A DNA stretch of 64,000 nt from VFZN01 sp963709325 (GCA_963709325.1 CAVPVV010000001.1:558001-622000); one strand, 5' to 3'. Positions 17,546 through 26,140 are shown, counted from the first letter of the stretch. The notes: generated by a model not told the origin, from the letters alone. Numbers and translations are program-made.

Positions 17546-18507
17546 CGGCTCTCCGCGGAGGCTCTCAACATCGCGAGCGCGGCAGCGACCCGGCGGCTCT
17601 CGCCGAGGGTCATCACCGGCGGCGCGCCGTCAATCACCGACCCGACGAAGTCCTCGATTTGCCGGACGAAATGCAGCGGCGACCCAGCGACCTCCACCGG
17701 CAGCTGCTCGCCCATCCGCTCCACCTCGACGACCTCCCGTTCACCTGGCTTGAACGGATTCGGCACCCGCATCCAGCCCTCGGTCCCCGTGATCTCGAGC
17801 CATGTCCGGTAGGCGGCACGGAATCCCGCATACACGGCGGCCGTGCGGTCTCCGCCGAAGCGGAGCAGACCGCTGAACTCCTCATCGACACCGGATCGGG
17901 CGCGGCGTGACATCCCGGCGGCGGCGACTGCGTCTTTTCCGACCAAAAGGCAGGCATAGCTCACCGGATAGCAACCGACATCGAGAAGCGCGCCGCCTGC
18001 GAGGGCGGCGTCGAGCCGGACGTCTCCGGCCCGGCTCTGCGCGTAGGTGAAACCCGAACTGATCGTCCGGAGTGCGCCGACCGCCCCATCGACGATCAGG
18101 CGGACCACCGTCGCCGTCAGCGGCTCGTGACGGTACATGAAGCCCTCTTCGGCGATGACCCGGCGCTCAGCGGCAGCGGCCGCAATCTGATCCACTTCTT
18201 CCGGCACGAGCGCCAGCGGCTTCTCGCACAGCACGTGCTTGCCGGCGGCAATCGCGGCCAGCGTCCATTGCACGTGCAGGCTGTTGGGGAGCGGCACGTA
18301 GACCGCGTCGACGTCGTCGCGGTCCAGCAGCGCCTCGTATCCGGCGACTGCGCACGGGATGTCCCATTCACGAGCGTAGGCGTCGGCTCGGGCTCCATCG
18401 CGGCTGGCGACCGCGACCACCCGGCTACGCTCCGCCGCTCGCATGGCGGGAATCAGGCGGCGGTTGATGTGAGCGGTGCCGAGAAGTCCCCAACGCAGAC
18501 ACTGCAT
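17542..18507 (-). CDS. Gfo/Idh/MocA-family NAD(P)-dependent oxidoreductase
   Basis: A 321-residue two-domain dehydrogenase. The Rossmann start is WGLLGTAHINRRLIPAM; VYVPLPNSLH and GKHVLCEKPLAL are the family's signature, with the catalytic-site lysine in EKP. The C-terminal alpha/beta domain has GGGALLDVGCYPV-like sequence (AGGALLDVGCYPVSYAC) with the conserved aspartate and histidine region altered (tyrosine-proline). It should oxidise or reduce a sugar or cyclitol. Its first codon is 3 bases from an array of TTCTGCC words, so there is no ordinary ribosome binding site. Confidence 0.88.
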   Translation of the reverse strand: MQCLRWGLLGTAHINRRLIPAMRAAERSRVVAVASRDGARADAYAREWDIPCAVAGYEALLDRDDVDAVYVPLPNSLHVQWTLAAIAAGKHVLCEKPLALVPEEVDQIAAAAAERRVIAEEGFMYRHEPLTATVVRLIVDGAVGALRTISSGFTYAQSRAGDVRLDAALAGGALLDVGCYPVSYACLLVGKDAVAAAGMSRRARSGVDEEFSGLLRFGGDRTAAVYAGFRAAYRTWLEITGTEGWMRVPNPFKPGEREVVEVERMGEQLPVEVAGSPLHFVRQIEDFVGSVIDGAPPVMTLGESRRVAAALAMLRASAESR

Positions 18508-18510
18508 GTC

Positions 18511-18540
18511 AAGGCAGAAGGCAGAAGGCAGAAGGCAGAA
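18511..18540. repeat. Exact heptamer array, four copies of AAGGCAG
   Basis: Four perfect, in-phase copies of the 7-base word AAGGCAG followed by AA. The same word builds the arrays at 38451-38510 and 55324-55446. Here it occupies the space where the ribosome binding site of the minus-strand oxidoreductase gene should be. Unlike most arrays in the window it is antisense to the gene whose stop lies upstream of it. Confidence 0.9.
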
Positions 18541-18550
18541 CGTCTGCGGG

Positions 18551-19087
18551 CTAGGATCGCGCCTTCTGCCGCTCGATCATCATGCGGTTGAACTCTTCCG
18601 ACTGACCCTTTGGCACCGACAGCGTCTTCCACCCTCCGCCCTTGAGGTGCTTGCCGACGAAGAGGATCTGGTAAACGTGCCCGGCGTAATGCGCCACCTG
18701 CCGGCTGATCGCCTGGTAGACGCTGTGCGGTTCGGTGCGGATGATCACCGTCCGCTGCAGATCGGCGTCGGTGAGCGGCGCAAGCGCGTCGAAGAGCCGC
18801 TTCCAGCCGTCCTCCCACTCCGTCATCAGCGCCTCGCGCGACACCGACTGTTCCTCGAACTCCCGATCGCGCATGCGATCCGGCTTCTCGCCGTCGGAGG
18901 TCAGGAAGTCGGTCCAGCGCGACCGCATGTTGCCGGCCATGTGCCGCATGATGATCGCCACCGAGTTCGACTCGGGATCGATCTTCGCGTGCAGCTGCTC
19001 GTCGGAGAGCTGCGCGATCGCCTTGTCTCCGAGCTTCTTGATCTTCTGAAATTCGTCGCGGGCGGCATCGAGGACGAGCGAGCTCAT
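18551..19087 (-). CDS. DUF1572/DinB-like four-helix protein
   Basis: A 178-residue protein that fits the DUF1572 family, relatives of DinB/YfiT metal-dependent thiol enzymes. It is helical throughout. Three histidines (IIMRHMAGNM, and VAHYAGHVYQI near 132 and 137) are placed as in the DinB metal site. ILFVGKHLKGGGWKTLSVPKG is a typical C-terminal block. Its ATG overlaps the stop of the purine permease (ATGA-type). The function is unknown; a thiol-dependent transferase or detoxifying role is a guess from the fold. Confidence 0.82.
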   Translation of the reverse strand: MSSLVLDAARDEFQKIKKLGDKAIAQLSDEQLHAKIDPESNSVAIIMRHMAGNMRSRWTDFLTSDGEKPDRMRDREFEEQSVSREALMTEWEDGWKRLFDALAPLTDADLQRTVIIRTEPHSVYQAISRQVAHYAGHVYQILFVGKHLKGGGWKTLSVPKGQSEEFNRMMIERQKARS

Positions 19088-20457
19088 CGGGCATGCTCCA
19101 ATACGAGAAGGGCGGCCGAGACCACCGCCAGCGCCCACGCACCAAGTGTGACCTCGCGGCCGCGGCCGACCAGCTGGTGCAGCAGCGCGTGCAGCACGAA
19201 CCCCCAGAGGATACCTTGGGTGATGGAAAAGGTCAGCGGGATCAGCACCAGCGTCGCGAACGCCGGGACCGCGACCTCGACGCGATCGAAGGGGATCCGT
19301 ATCACCGCCCCGAACATCGAAGCGCCGACGAGCAGGAGTACCGGCGCGGTCGCGTAGTTGGGGACCGCGGCGGCGAGCGGAGCGATGAAGAGACAGGGCA
19401 GGAAGCACAGCGCAGTGACGATCGCGGTGCGCCCGCTTCGCCCGCCCATCCGGATGCCGGCAATGCTCTCGACATACGCGGTGCCCGATGAAGTGCCGAC
19501 CAGCCCCGCGACCAACGTCGCCCACGCGTCGACGATCAGTCCCTCGCGCAAACGGAGCGGCTGTCCTCGTTCGTCGGTCAGTTCGGCCGCGTGCGCGACG
19601 CCGATGAACGTCGAGAGCGAGTCGAAGAGATCGGTCATCAGTACCGTGACGATCGCCGGCGCGAGCGACCAGCGCAAGGCACCGACGACATCGAGCTGGA
19701 GGAACGCGGACGAAAAGTCCGGCGCGCTGAACCATTGGCGCGGCGTCTCCACGTAGCCGCCGGCCCACGCCGCGGCGGTGACGACGAAGATGCCGGCAAG
19801 GTAGGCGAGCGGATTCCCCGAGCGGGTGAGACGCACGCTCACCAACAGGCCGGCGAGACAGAGGATGGCGCGGTGATCGAGCGGGCCGACGCCGACGAGC
19901 GTGGCTGGATTCGGGCCGACGAAGCCGGAGTTCTGCAGGCCGATGAACGTCAGCAGCAGACCTATTCCAGCTGCGGAGGCGACCCGCAGGGAATCGGGAA
20001 TCGCCAGCGCCGCCAGCTCACGCAGCCGTGTCAGCGAGGCGACCACGAACAGCACGCCGGCCCAGAAGATGATCCCGAGCGCGACCTGCCAGGGGATGCG
20101 CTGCGCGACGATCAGCGTGTAGGCGAAAAACGCGTTCAGGCCCATGCCGGGGGCCACCCCGAACGGCAGCCGCGCGTAGGCTCCCATCAACAGCGTCATG
20201 CTCACCGCCACCAGGACCGTGGCGGTCAGGGCGCCGGAGAACGGGATGCCGGTACCGTCGGAGAGGATGGCCGGGTTCACCACCACGATGTAGGCCATCG
20301 TGAAAAACGTGGTGAGCCCGCCGACGACGTCGCGGTGGACAGGGTTCGCGGGGTTCTCGGGGTTCGCGGGGTTCGCGAGGTTCGCGGGGTTCTCGGGGTT
20401 CGCGGGGCTTGCCGCGCCGAAGCTCGTGCCGCTTGGCGGGAGCGAAGGCGGGTTCAC
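19084..20457 (-). CDS. NCS2-family purine permease (AzgA/PbuG-like) with an Asn-Pro repeat at its N-terminus
   Basis: A 457-residue inner-membrane symporter for adenine, guanine or hypoxanthine. GGLTTFFTMAYIVVVNP is the AzgA-type first helix. GMGLNAFFAY, TDLFDSLSTFIGVA and GTSSGTAYVESIAG are conserved transport motifs. About 12 or more membrane segments can be seen. Residues 18 to 40 consist of NPANPENPANP repeats, encoded by seven 9-base repeats at 20342-20404. The GTG start at 20457 is the only initiation codon before the repeat, but no ATG lies between the repeat and the first helix. It is followed by the DUF1572 gene. Confidence 0.88.
   Translation of the reverse strand: MNPPSLPPSGTSFGAASPANPENPANLANPANPENPANPVHRDVVGGLTTFFTMAYIVVVNPAILSDGTGIPFSGALTATVLVAVSMTLLMGAYARLPFGVAPGMGLNAFFAYTLIVAQRIPWQVALGIIFWAGVLFVVASLTRLRELAALAIPDSLRVASAAGIGLLLTFIGLQNSGFVGPNPATLVGVGPLDHRAILCLAGLLVSVRLTRSGNPLAYLAGIFVVTAAAWAGGYVETPRQWFSAPDFSSAFLQLDVVGALRWSLAPAIVTVLMTDLFDSLSTFIGVAHAAELTDERGQPLRLREGLIVDAWATLVAGLVGTSSGTAYVESIAGIRMGGRSGRTAIVTALCFLPCLFIAPLAAAVPNYATAPVLLLVGASMFGAVIRIPFDRVEVAVPAFATLVLIPLTFSITQGILWGFVLHALLHQLVGRGREVTLGAWALAVVSAALLVLEHAR
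20342..20404. repeat. Seven 9-base tandem repeats inside the permease gene
   Basis: GGGTTCGCG and GGGTTCTCG alternate seven times with one substitution (AGGTTCGCG). They encode Asn-Pro-Ala and Asn-Pro-Glu triplets on the minus strand. The unit is a multiple of three, unlike the 7-base arrays outside genes. Confidence 0.92.
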
Positions 20458-20469
20458 GCGAGCCCCGCG

Positions 20470-21027
20470 TCAGAACGAGCGTGTGAAGAGGTCGTGAATG
20501 GCGGCGCGGCCGTGCTCGTCGAGGAAACGCGTACCGGTGCCCGTGAAGTGCGCGTGACGGACGACGGGAAGCTCCGCGCCCTCGCGGGCCTGCCACTCAT
20601 CGCCGTCCCACTCGAACCAGCGGCGCTTCGCCTGGTCGAAGACGAACAGCGGCTTGTTGCAGAGCTTGGCGAACTCCGCCCCCCAGCCGGTACCGCCGCG
20701 CACCGTCCTGTCGGCCTCGATCGCGCCGACGACGTAGACTTCCTGGCCGCTGTTGATCTGATACCAGATGCTCTGAAGGATCTTTCGGAAGGTCGGCGTG
20801 TCGGGGTAGCGCCGGTTCATCAGCCGCGACACGTAGGCGAGGCTGACCTCGCCGGCGTGCAGTTCCTCGTGGTTCAGCACCCGGAGGCCGCGAGTCCGCA
20901 CCGGCTTGTGGCCATCGAAGGAGAAGTTGACTTCTTCGATCCCCAGCCGCTCGGCGGCCGCGCCGAACTCGGCCTCGGCCCCTGGCGCTCCGCCGCTGAA
21001 GAGGATGGCATCGGCACGCGCCACCAT
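20470..21027 (-). CDS. SLOG-like Rossmann protein of unknown function
   Basis: A 185-residue soluble protein. ILFSGGAPGAEAEFGAAAERLG at the start resembles the nucleotide-binding glycine loop of SLOG/LOG-type proteins, and VYVVGAIEADRTVRGGTGWGAEFAKLCNKPLFVFD reads as the second half of such a fold. SLOG proteins bind or cleave nucleotide derivatives. No catalytic residue can be assigned safely. It sits 12 bases upstream of the permease gene and 4 bases after the RRM gene, so it probably belongs to the same transcript. Confidence 0.68.
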   Translation of the reverse strand: MVARADAILFSGGAPGAEAEFGAAAERLGIEEVNFSFDGHKPVRTRGLRVLNHEELHAGEVSLAYVSRLMNRRYPDTPTFRKILQSIWYQINSGQEVYVVGAIEADRTVRGGTGWGAEFAKLCNKPLFVFDQAKRRWFEWDGDEWQAREGAELPVVRHAHFTGTGTRFLDEHGRAAIHDLFTRSF

Positions 21028-21031
21028 GCCG

Positions 21032-21739
21032 TTACTCCTCGTCCCCGCTCTTGTCCGTGTCCGGCTTGTCCGTGTCCGTCTTGTCCGTGTCCGGCTTCAT
21101 GAAGTCAGGCAGCGCGTCGATAGCCTCGTCTTCCTTGTCCTTGTCGACGTCGTCGAGATCGTACATGCGGCCGGTGAACTTCGTCGGGATGGGACCGCGT
21201 GGTCGGTTCTCATCCTTCTTGAATCCCGGCTTGGCGCCCTTCTTCCCCTTGGGGGGCGCGGGCGGACCGAAATTCTTCGCGCCCGCCGGCGCCGAGGCGC
21301 CTTCGCCGCCCGGGCGAGGACCGCCGTAACCGCCGCCGGGGCGGGGGGCGCCGTAACCGCCGCCGCCGGGACCGCCGGGACGCGGTCCCCCATAGCCGCC
21401 GCCAGGCCCGCCGGGGCCGCCGGGTCGTGGACCGCCGTAGCCGCCGCTGTACCCTCCGGGACGCGGTCCCGAGGACGGGCCGCGATCTTCGCGAGCACGG
21501 GCCTCGCTCACCGCCAGCGGACGGCCCATGAACAGTTGCCCGTCGAATTTCTTAATCGCCTCCTCGGCCGCGGCGCGGTCCGCGTATTCGACGAAGGCGA
21601 ATCCACGGGCCCGACCCGTCTCGCGATCGAGCGGACGCACGATTTGAGTGGGCGTTCCGACCTGCGAAAAATGGGTGCGCAGATCGTCTTCGGTGGCTTG
21701 ATACGGCAAATTGCCAATGAACAATCGGACTGATGGCAC
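21032..21739 (-). CDS. RRM-type RNA-binding protein with Gly/Pro-rich and acidic repeat tail
   Basis: About 235 residues. The N-terminal RNA recognition motif has RNP2 (LFIGNL, 6-11) and RNP1 (RGFAFVEY, 45-52). It is followed by a glycine-, proline- and arginine-rich linker of GGYGGPRPGG units (about 90-150), a lysine-rich part, and an acidic tail in which DTDKPDTDK-type units recur. Such proteins bind single-stranded RNA, and in bacteria are often induced by cold. The GTG at 21739 is chosen because it gives the standard short N-terminus; an ATG 28 codons earlier is possible. It starts a run of four minus-strand genes. Confidence 0.85.
   Translation of the reverse strand: MPSVRLFIGNLPYQATEDDLRTHFSQVGTPTQIVRPLDRETGRARGFAFVEYADRAAAEEAIKKFDGQLFMGRPLAVSEARAREDRGPSSGPRPGGYSGGYGGPRPGGPGGPGGGYGGPRPGGPGGGGYGAPRPGGGYGGPRPGGEGASAPAGAKNFGPPAPPKGKKGAKPGFKKDENRPRGPIPTKFTGRMYDLDDVDKDKEDEAIDALPDFMKPDTDKTDTDKPDTDKSGDEE
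21049..21097. repeat. Three 15-base repeats coding for the acidic tail
   Basis: CTTGTCCGTGTCCGG, CTTGTCCGTGTCCGT and CTTGTCCGTGTCCGG follow one another, encoding Asp-Thr-Asp-Lys-Pro/Thr units on the minus strand. One base differs among copies. Confidence 0.9.
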
Positions 21740-21838
21740 TGGGTGACTCGGACAGGAGGCTAGGTCGTAGCGAGAGGCGATGGGGCAGCGAAAGTCAGGT
21801 TGACTGGGGGAAGAGCTTAGCAAAATGACCGAAACGCT

Positions 21839-22078
21839 TCAAGACAGCGCCTCGAGCTGGTTGCGGATCGCGTCGAGCCGCTGCTGCAGCATATCGCGAT
21901 GCGCGGCGCGGCACGCGGCGCCCAGCTCGGCCTGGGTTTGAGCCAGGGCGAGCTCGAGCGTACGTCGCTGCTGCAGCCTGGCGCGCTCGTCTTCGGTGAG
22001 CTCGGGCTTCAGACGCCGCTCGCGATCGGCATCATCTTGCTGCGACTCGACTGCTTTCGATTCCCAGCCGCGGGCCAT
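21839..22078 (-). CDS. Short charged coiled-coil protein of unknown function
   Basis: A 79-residue protein starting MARGWESKAVESQQDDA. The rest is a predicted helix rich in Glu, Arg, Gln and Leu (ELTEDERARLQQRRTLELALAQ, then MLQQRLDAIRNQLEAL), with heptad spacing that suggests a coiled coil. Similar small proteins with an N-terminal ARGWESK block are, to my recollection, common in acidobacteria; this was not checked. The start at 22078 is preferred over an ATG four codons earlier. No function can be proposed. Confidence 0.7.
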   Translation of the reverse strand: MARGWESKAVESQQDDADRERRLKPELTEDERARLQQRRTLELALAQTQAELGAACRAAHRDMLQQRLDAIRNQLEALS

Positions 22079-22188
22079 CGGACCTCTCATGGTACACGCT
22101 CGTCCCACGTCCGGACAGTCCCGTCGCCGATCTGGCCTCGGAGCGCGAGTGTAAATCGTTGCCGTGACGCGACTTGAGCGCGGCAGCC

Positions 22189-22221
22189 GGGGCTGGCAGC
22201 AAACGTGCTCACGCCAGCCCC
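22189..22221 (+). promoter_or_regulatory. Hairpin ending one base before a start codon
   Basis: GGGGCTGGC at 22189-22197 pairs perfectly with GCCAGCCCC at 22213-22221, with a 15-base loop. The right arm covers the position of the ribosome binding site of the permease gene whose ATG is at 22223. No purine-rich ribosome binding sequence lies in the loop. It may limit translation, or mark use of the GTG at 22205 in the loop. Confidence 0.5.
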
Positions 22222-22222
22222 T

Positions 22223-24669
22223 ATGGATCGTGTCCTGCAGGATCTCCGTCACGCGGCGCGCATGCTCGCGCGCACCCCGGTCTTCACCCTCGTCATCATC
22301 TTCACGCTCGCCGTCGGCATTGGCGCCAACACCGCCATGTTCTCGGTCGTCAACGCTGTACTGCTCCAGTCGCTGCCCTTCAAGAACGCCGATCGCATCG
22401 TCGACATCAACGAAGTGGAGAAGCGGCAGCGCAACCGCGGCGCGATCGCGCCGGCGAATTTCGTGGACTGGCGCGCACAGGCCGCGTCGTTCGAGTCGAT
22501 GAGCCTCTACTCCGAGCGGAACATGAACGTCGCCACCGCCGGCGGGGAGCCGGAACGCCTGTCGGGCGCGGCGACCTCGACGACCTTCTTCGACGTGCTC
22601 GGCGCCGAACCCGTGCTCGGACGCGCCTTCCAGCGTGGCGATGCCGAGCCGGGGCAGTCCAACGTCGCCGTTCTCGGCTACGGGCTGTGGCAGCGTCGCT
22701 TTGCGGGTGCCGCCAACGTGGTCGGTCAGTCGATGCGCATCAACGGCGCGCCGTACACGATCGTCGGCGTGATGCCGGCGACCGTGACCTTCCCGGCGCG
22801 TGCTGAGTTGTGGGTGGCGTCCACTTACGACCTGCCTCCGGGTGGCGGCGGCGACCCGCGCGAGAATCGAGGCATGCATTACTTGCGCGGTGTCGCCCGG
22901 TTGAAGCCGAGCGTCACCGTCGCGGCCGGGAACGCCGAGCTCGACACGATTGGGCAGCAGCTGGCGCGCGCGTATCCCGACACCAACTCGAACTTCGTCC
23001 CGGTCGTGACTCCGCTCCAGGACGTGCTCGTGCGCTCGGCTCGGACGCCGCTCCTCGTCCTGCTCGGCGCAGTCCTGTGCGTGCTGCTGATCGTCGTCGC
23101 CAACGTCGCGAACCTGCTGATGGCGCGCGCCACCGTCCGGTCCCGCGAGCTCGCGATTCGCGCCGCGCTCGGCGCCGGCCGGCAGGTGCTCATTCGTCAA
23201 TTGCTCACCGAGAGCGTACTGCTCGCCATCGTCGGCGGCGCCTTCGGGGTACTGCTCGCGTTCTGGGGCGTGGACCTGATTCTCGCGCTCGAACCGGGCG
23301 AGATTCCTAGAGTCGCGCCAATCGCCGTCAACGGCCAGGCGTTGTCATTTGCAGTTGGACTGTCGGTGATGACCGGCCTTCTGTTCGGTGTGGTACCGGC
23401 GTGGCAGGCCTCGAGCCCCGAGCTGCAGAACACCCTGAAGGACGCGACGCGCGGCACTACCGGCGACGGCCATCGCCATGTCGCCCGGATGGGGCTCGTG
23501 CTCGCGGAGGTCGCGTTGTCGCTCGTCCTGCTCGTCGGCGCGGGGCTCCTGTTCCGCAGCCTGATGAATCTCCTCAACGTGCCGCTCGGGTTCTCGTCGT
23601 CTCAGATCACGACGATGCAGGTGGCGCCGACTGGTGAGGGGTATCGCTCGCCCGAGCAGGCCGTGGCCTACTGGGATCGCGTCCTGGAGCGTGTGCAGGC
23701 AGTCCCGGGCGTCGAAAAGGTGGCGCTCACCAACAGCATGCCGATGAGTGGCAACATCGGCATCTTGTCCTATGGCGCGGAAGGGAAGCCGCAACTCCCG
23801 CCAAACCAGTCGCCACTGTCGCACTTCGCCAGCGTCTCGCCGAGCTATTTCACGCTGCTCGGCATCCCGGTGCTGCAGGGACACGAGTTCACGACGAGCG
23901 ACGCGGTGATCAACCCGCGGGCGATCGTGGTCAACGAGGCAATGGCGCGGCGCGAATGGCCGGGGGAGAACGCCATCGGCAAGCGCATCACGTTCGGTCC
24001 GCCGACGACCCCGGCTCGAACGATCCGGAATGGCTCGAGGTGGTTGGTGTCGTCGGCAACATCCGCCAGTACGGCGTTGACCAGGAGCCGGTCCCGACGA
24101 CCTACGTGCCCCACACGTCGGCGCCGACCCAGGCGCTGACGATCATGGTCCGCTCGGCGGGCGATCCATCCAGCGTCACCGGCAGCGTACGCGCCGCGCT
24201 GCAAGGCATCGACAGCTCGCTGCCGATCTCGCGGCTGCGGCCGCTGGACGAAGTCATCGGCGCGTCGCTCACTCAGCGCCGCTTCAACATGACGCTGCTC
24301 GCGGTATTCGCCGGTATCGCGCTCGTCCTGGCGATTGCCGGCATCTACGGCACGGTGTCCTACGCTGTCGCGCAGCGGACCCAGGAGCTCGGGATCCGCA
24401 GCGCCCTCGGGGCGACGCGGGCCGACGTGCTACGACTCGTCCTGTTTGACGGGCTGAAGCCGGTGGCGCTGGGCCTCGCGCTCGGTATTGGCGGCGCGTT
24501 CGTCCTCCGCCGCTCGCTGGACCGACTCGTCTACGGCGTGACGACCTCGGATCCAGCGACCTTCATCGCGCTGCCGATGCTGCTGGCCGTCGTCGCCGTG
24601 ATCGCCAGCCTCGTTCCGGCGCTGCGTGCCGCAAAGGTCGATCCGATGACCGCCTTGAGAGTGGAGTGA
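22223..24669 (+). CDS. ADOP-type ABC transporter permease (MacB core plus two FtsX domains), one frameshift
   Basis: About 815 residues when joined. An N-terminal leader (RVLQDLRHAARMLARTPVFT) precedes a first membrane helix and a MacB periplasmic core domain (22.4-23.0 kb). The first FtsX domain follows (VVANVANLLMARATVRSRELAIRAALGAGRQ), then a second periplasmic domain and a second FtsX domain (VAQRTQELGIRSALGATRADV). This duplicated permease without its own ATPase is the layout called ADOP in acidobacteria. It probably exports peptides, lipids or drugs, or signals mechanically. The frame breaks near 24004; one more G in GGTCCGCCG restores it. The C-terminal part runs to 24669. Confidence 0.88.
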
Positions 24670-24890
24670 GATCGATCGCGAATCTGTCGCTCTCATGATC
24701 TGTTGATCTCGCGATCAATCTCTTGGACTGTTGATCTCGTGATCTATCTATTGATCTTGAGGTACAGTCGTCGCGGCGCAGCCGCTTACGCGGCCTCGAG
24801 AGAGATCGCCGATCATCAGATGGATCACCAGATCGCGACGTCGCCAGATTGATCGCCAGATCACCAGGTCACCAGATCTCGAGATTCGCG
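24670..24890. repeat. GATC-headed octamer array
   Basis: Fifteen GATC sites occur between 24670 and 24880, starting directly after the permease stop. The right end is exactly 8-base spaced: GATCGCCA, GATCACCA, GGTCACCA, GATCTCGA, GATTCGCG from 24851. The left end repeats GATCTGTT, GATCTCGC, GATCTCGT. Neighbouring genes show no such excess. Confidence 0.88.
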
Positions 24891-24896
24891 TTCACT

Positions 24897-25286
24897 ATGA
24901 CCTTCTCGTCTGTTACGCCCAACCTGATCGTCAGCGACGTTGCCGCGAGCACCCGGTTCTATCAGGACGTGCTCGGCTTCCAGATCAAGCAGACGGTTCC
25001 CGATCAGGCGCCGCACGTGTTCGTGTGGCTGGAACGCGACGGCGTCCCCGTCTTCCTCAACGCACGCCATGCCGCCGCCGAGGATTATCCGGACGTGATG
25101 AAACGGCCGGCGGGAGGCACGGCGGCGCTCTTCTTCATCGTTTCGGAAGTTGATGCGCTGCACGCCGCGGTCGCGCCTCGCGCAACCGTCATCATGCCGC
25201 TCAAAACGCAGTTCTACGGCATGCGCGAGTTTGCGGTGACCGATCCGGATGGGCACATCCTGACCTTCGCCGAGCGCGTGGGTTAG
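24897..25286 (+). CDS. VOC-superfamily protein (glyoxalase/dioxygenase fold)
   Basis: A 129-residue protein with two beta-alpha-beta-beta-beta modules. PNLIVSDVAASTRFYQDVLGF opens the fold, and FAVTDPDGHILTFAE is the usual second-module end. The conserved C-terminal metal residue is Glu in FAE. The family includes glyoxalase I, fosfomycin-resistance proteins and extradiol dioxygenases; nothing here picks one. The start is set by the MTFSSVTPNL block and follows the GATC array directly. Confidence 0.87.
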   Translation: MTFSSVTPNLIVSDVAASTRFYQDVLGFQIKQTVPDQAPHVFVWLERDGVPVFLNARHAAAEDYPDVMKRPAGGTAALFFIVSEVDALHAAVAPRATVIMPLKTQFYGMREFAVTDPDGHILTFAERVG

Positions 25287-25308
25287 GCGGTTCGATCGGG
25301 AGACCCGG

Positions 25309-25986
25309 GTGATCTTCCTGACGCAGCTGGCAATGGTGGAGATGTGCCAGGCGATGCCCTCGACCCGTAACGAAGGTTGGGTTCTCGACGCGCCGGGTGA
25401 CGATGGCCGCGCGACGCTGACGCTGCGGCCGCCGGTGGCGGTGAGCCAGGCACCCGCACCGGTTGCGCCGCCACCGGAGGAAACCTACGGTGACGAGTGG
25501 CAGGTCGGAACCGGGTTCGCCTGGAGCATCGACCTGCTCGAATCGAAAGGTGATCGGCGATATGTGCCGGTCACCGTCTCGTGGGCCCGCCGTCTCATCT
25601 CCGAGGGCGGGCCCGGATTTCTCCGCGGCAGCCTGTCGTGGGGTGTGGAGGTGATGCCGCTGTACCTGCAAACCGCTCCGAGCTCCACGACCGGCTTCGG
25701 CGTCTCGCCCTTGGTATGGCGCTGGCGCTTCGTCCCGCACGGCGCCGCTGCGCCGTTCGCTGAGCTCGCCTTCGGCGGGATCTTCACCGCCGACCCCGTG
25801 CCCGAAGGCACCCGGACCGCCAACTTCCTCGCGCACGGCGCCTTTGGCCTCCGCTGGCGCCCGGCGAAACGACTGTCGCTCGTCACCGCCTACCGTTTTC
25901 AGCACATCTCGAACGGCAACCAACTCGCCAGCAACCCCGGCGTCAACGCCCACGTAGCCTGGGCCGGGCTCTCGCTCACGCGCTAG
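25309..25986 (+). CDS. Acyloxyacyl hydrolase, PagL-like lipid A 3-O-deacylase
   Basis: A 225-residue predicted outer-membrane beta-barrel. The C-terminal YRFQHISNGNQLASNPG holds the PagL catalytic pair His199 and Ser201. This enzyme removes the 3-O acyl chain of lipid A and alters lipopolysaccharide. The N-terminus (MIFLTQLAMVEMCQAMPS) is a weak signal peptide, and the GTG at 25309 may not be the true start. A proline-alanine stretch at 44-58 precedes the barrel. The gene lies 22 bases after the VOC gene. Confidence 0.8.
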   Translation: MIFLTQLAMVEMCQAMPSTRNEGWVLDAPGDDGRATLTLRPPVAVSQAPAPVAPPPEETYGDEWQVGTGFAWSIDLLESKGDRRYVPVTVSWARRLISEGGPGFLRGSLSWGVEVMPLYLQTAPSSTTGFGVSPLVWRWRFVPHGAAAPFAELAFGGIFTADPVPEGTRTANFLAHGAFGLRWRPAKRLSLVTAYRFQHISNGNQLASNPGVNAHVAWAGLSLTR

Positions 25987-26010
25987 CCCAGTGCGGCCGG
26001 CGCGGCACTC

Positions 26011-26100
26011 CGCACCTCGCACCCGTGCACCCCTGCACCTTTGCACCTCTGCACCTCTGCACCTGTGCACCTTTCGCACCCGTGCGCCTTCACACCCGCG
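26011..26100. repeat. GCACC-headed octamer array
   Basis: GCACC recurs at 26012, 26019, 26027, 26035, 26043, 26051, 26059, 26067 and 26076, exactly 8 bases apart for most of the array (GCACCTCT, GCACCTGT, GCACCTTT). It begins 25 bases after the PagL-like stop and ends 40 bases before the next start. Confidence 0.92.
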
Positions 26101-26140
26101 CACCCTTCGTGTGCACTCGTCTGTTATCTTTAAGCTGTCC

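Noticed and set aside
21839..23200. A 453-codon minus-strand frame running through the permease gene
   Set aside because: Only its last 79 codons (21839-22078) look like a real protein; the rest is antisense to the MacB-type permease.
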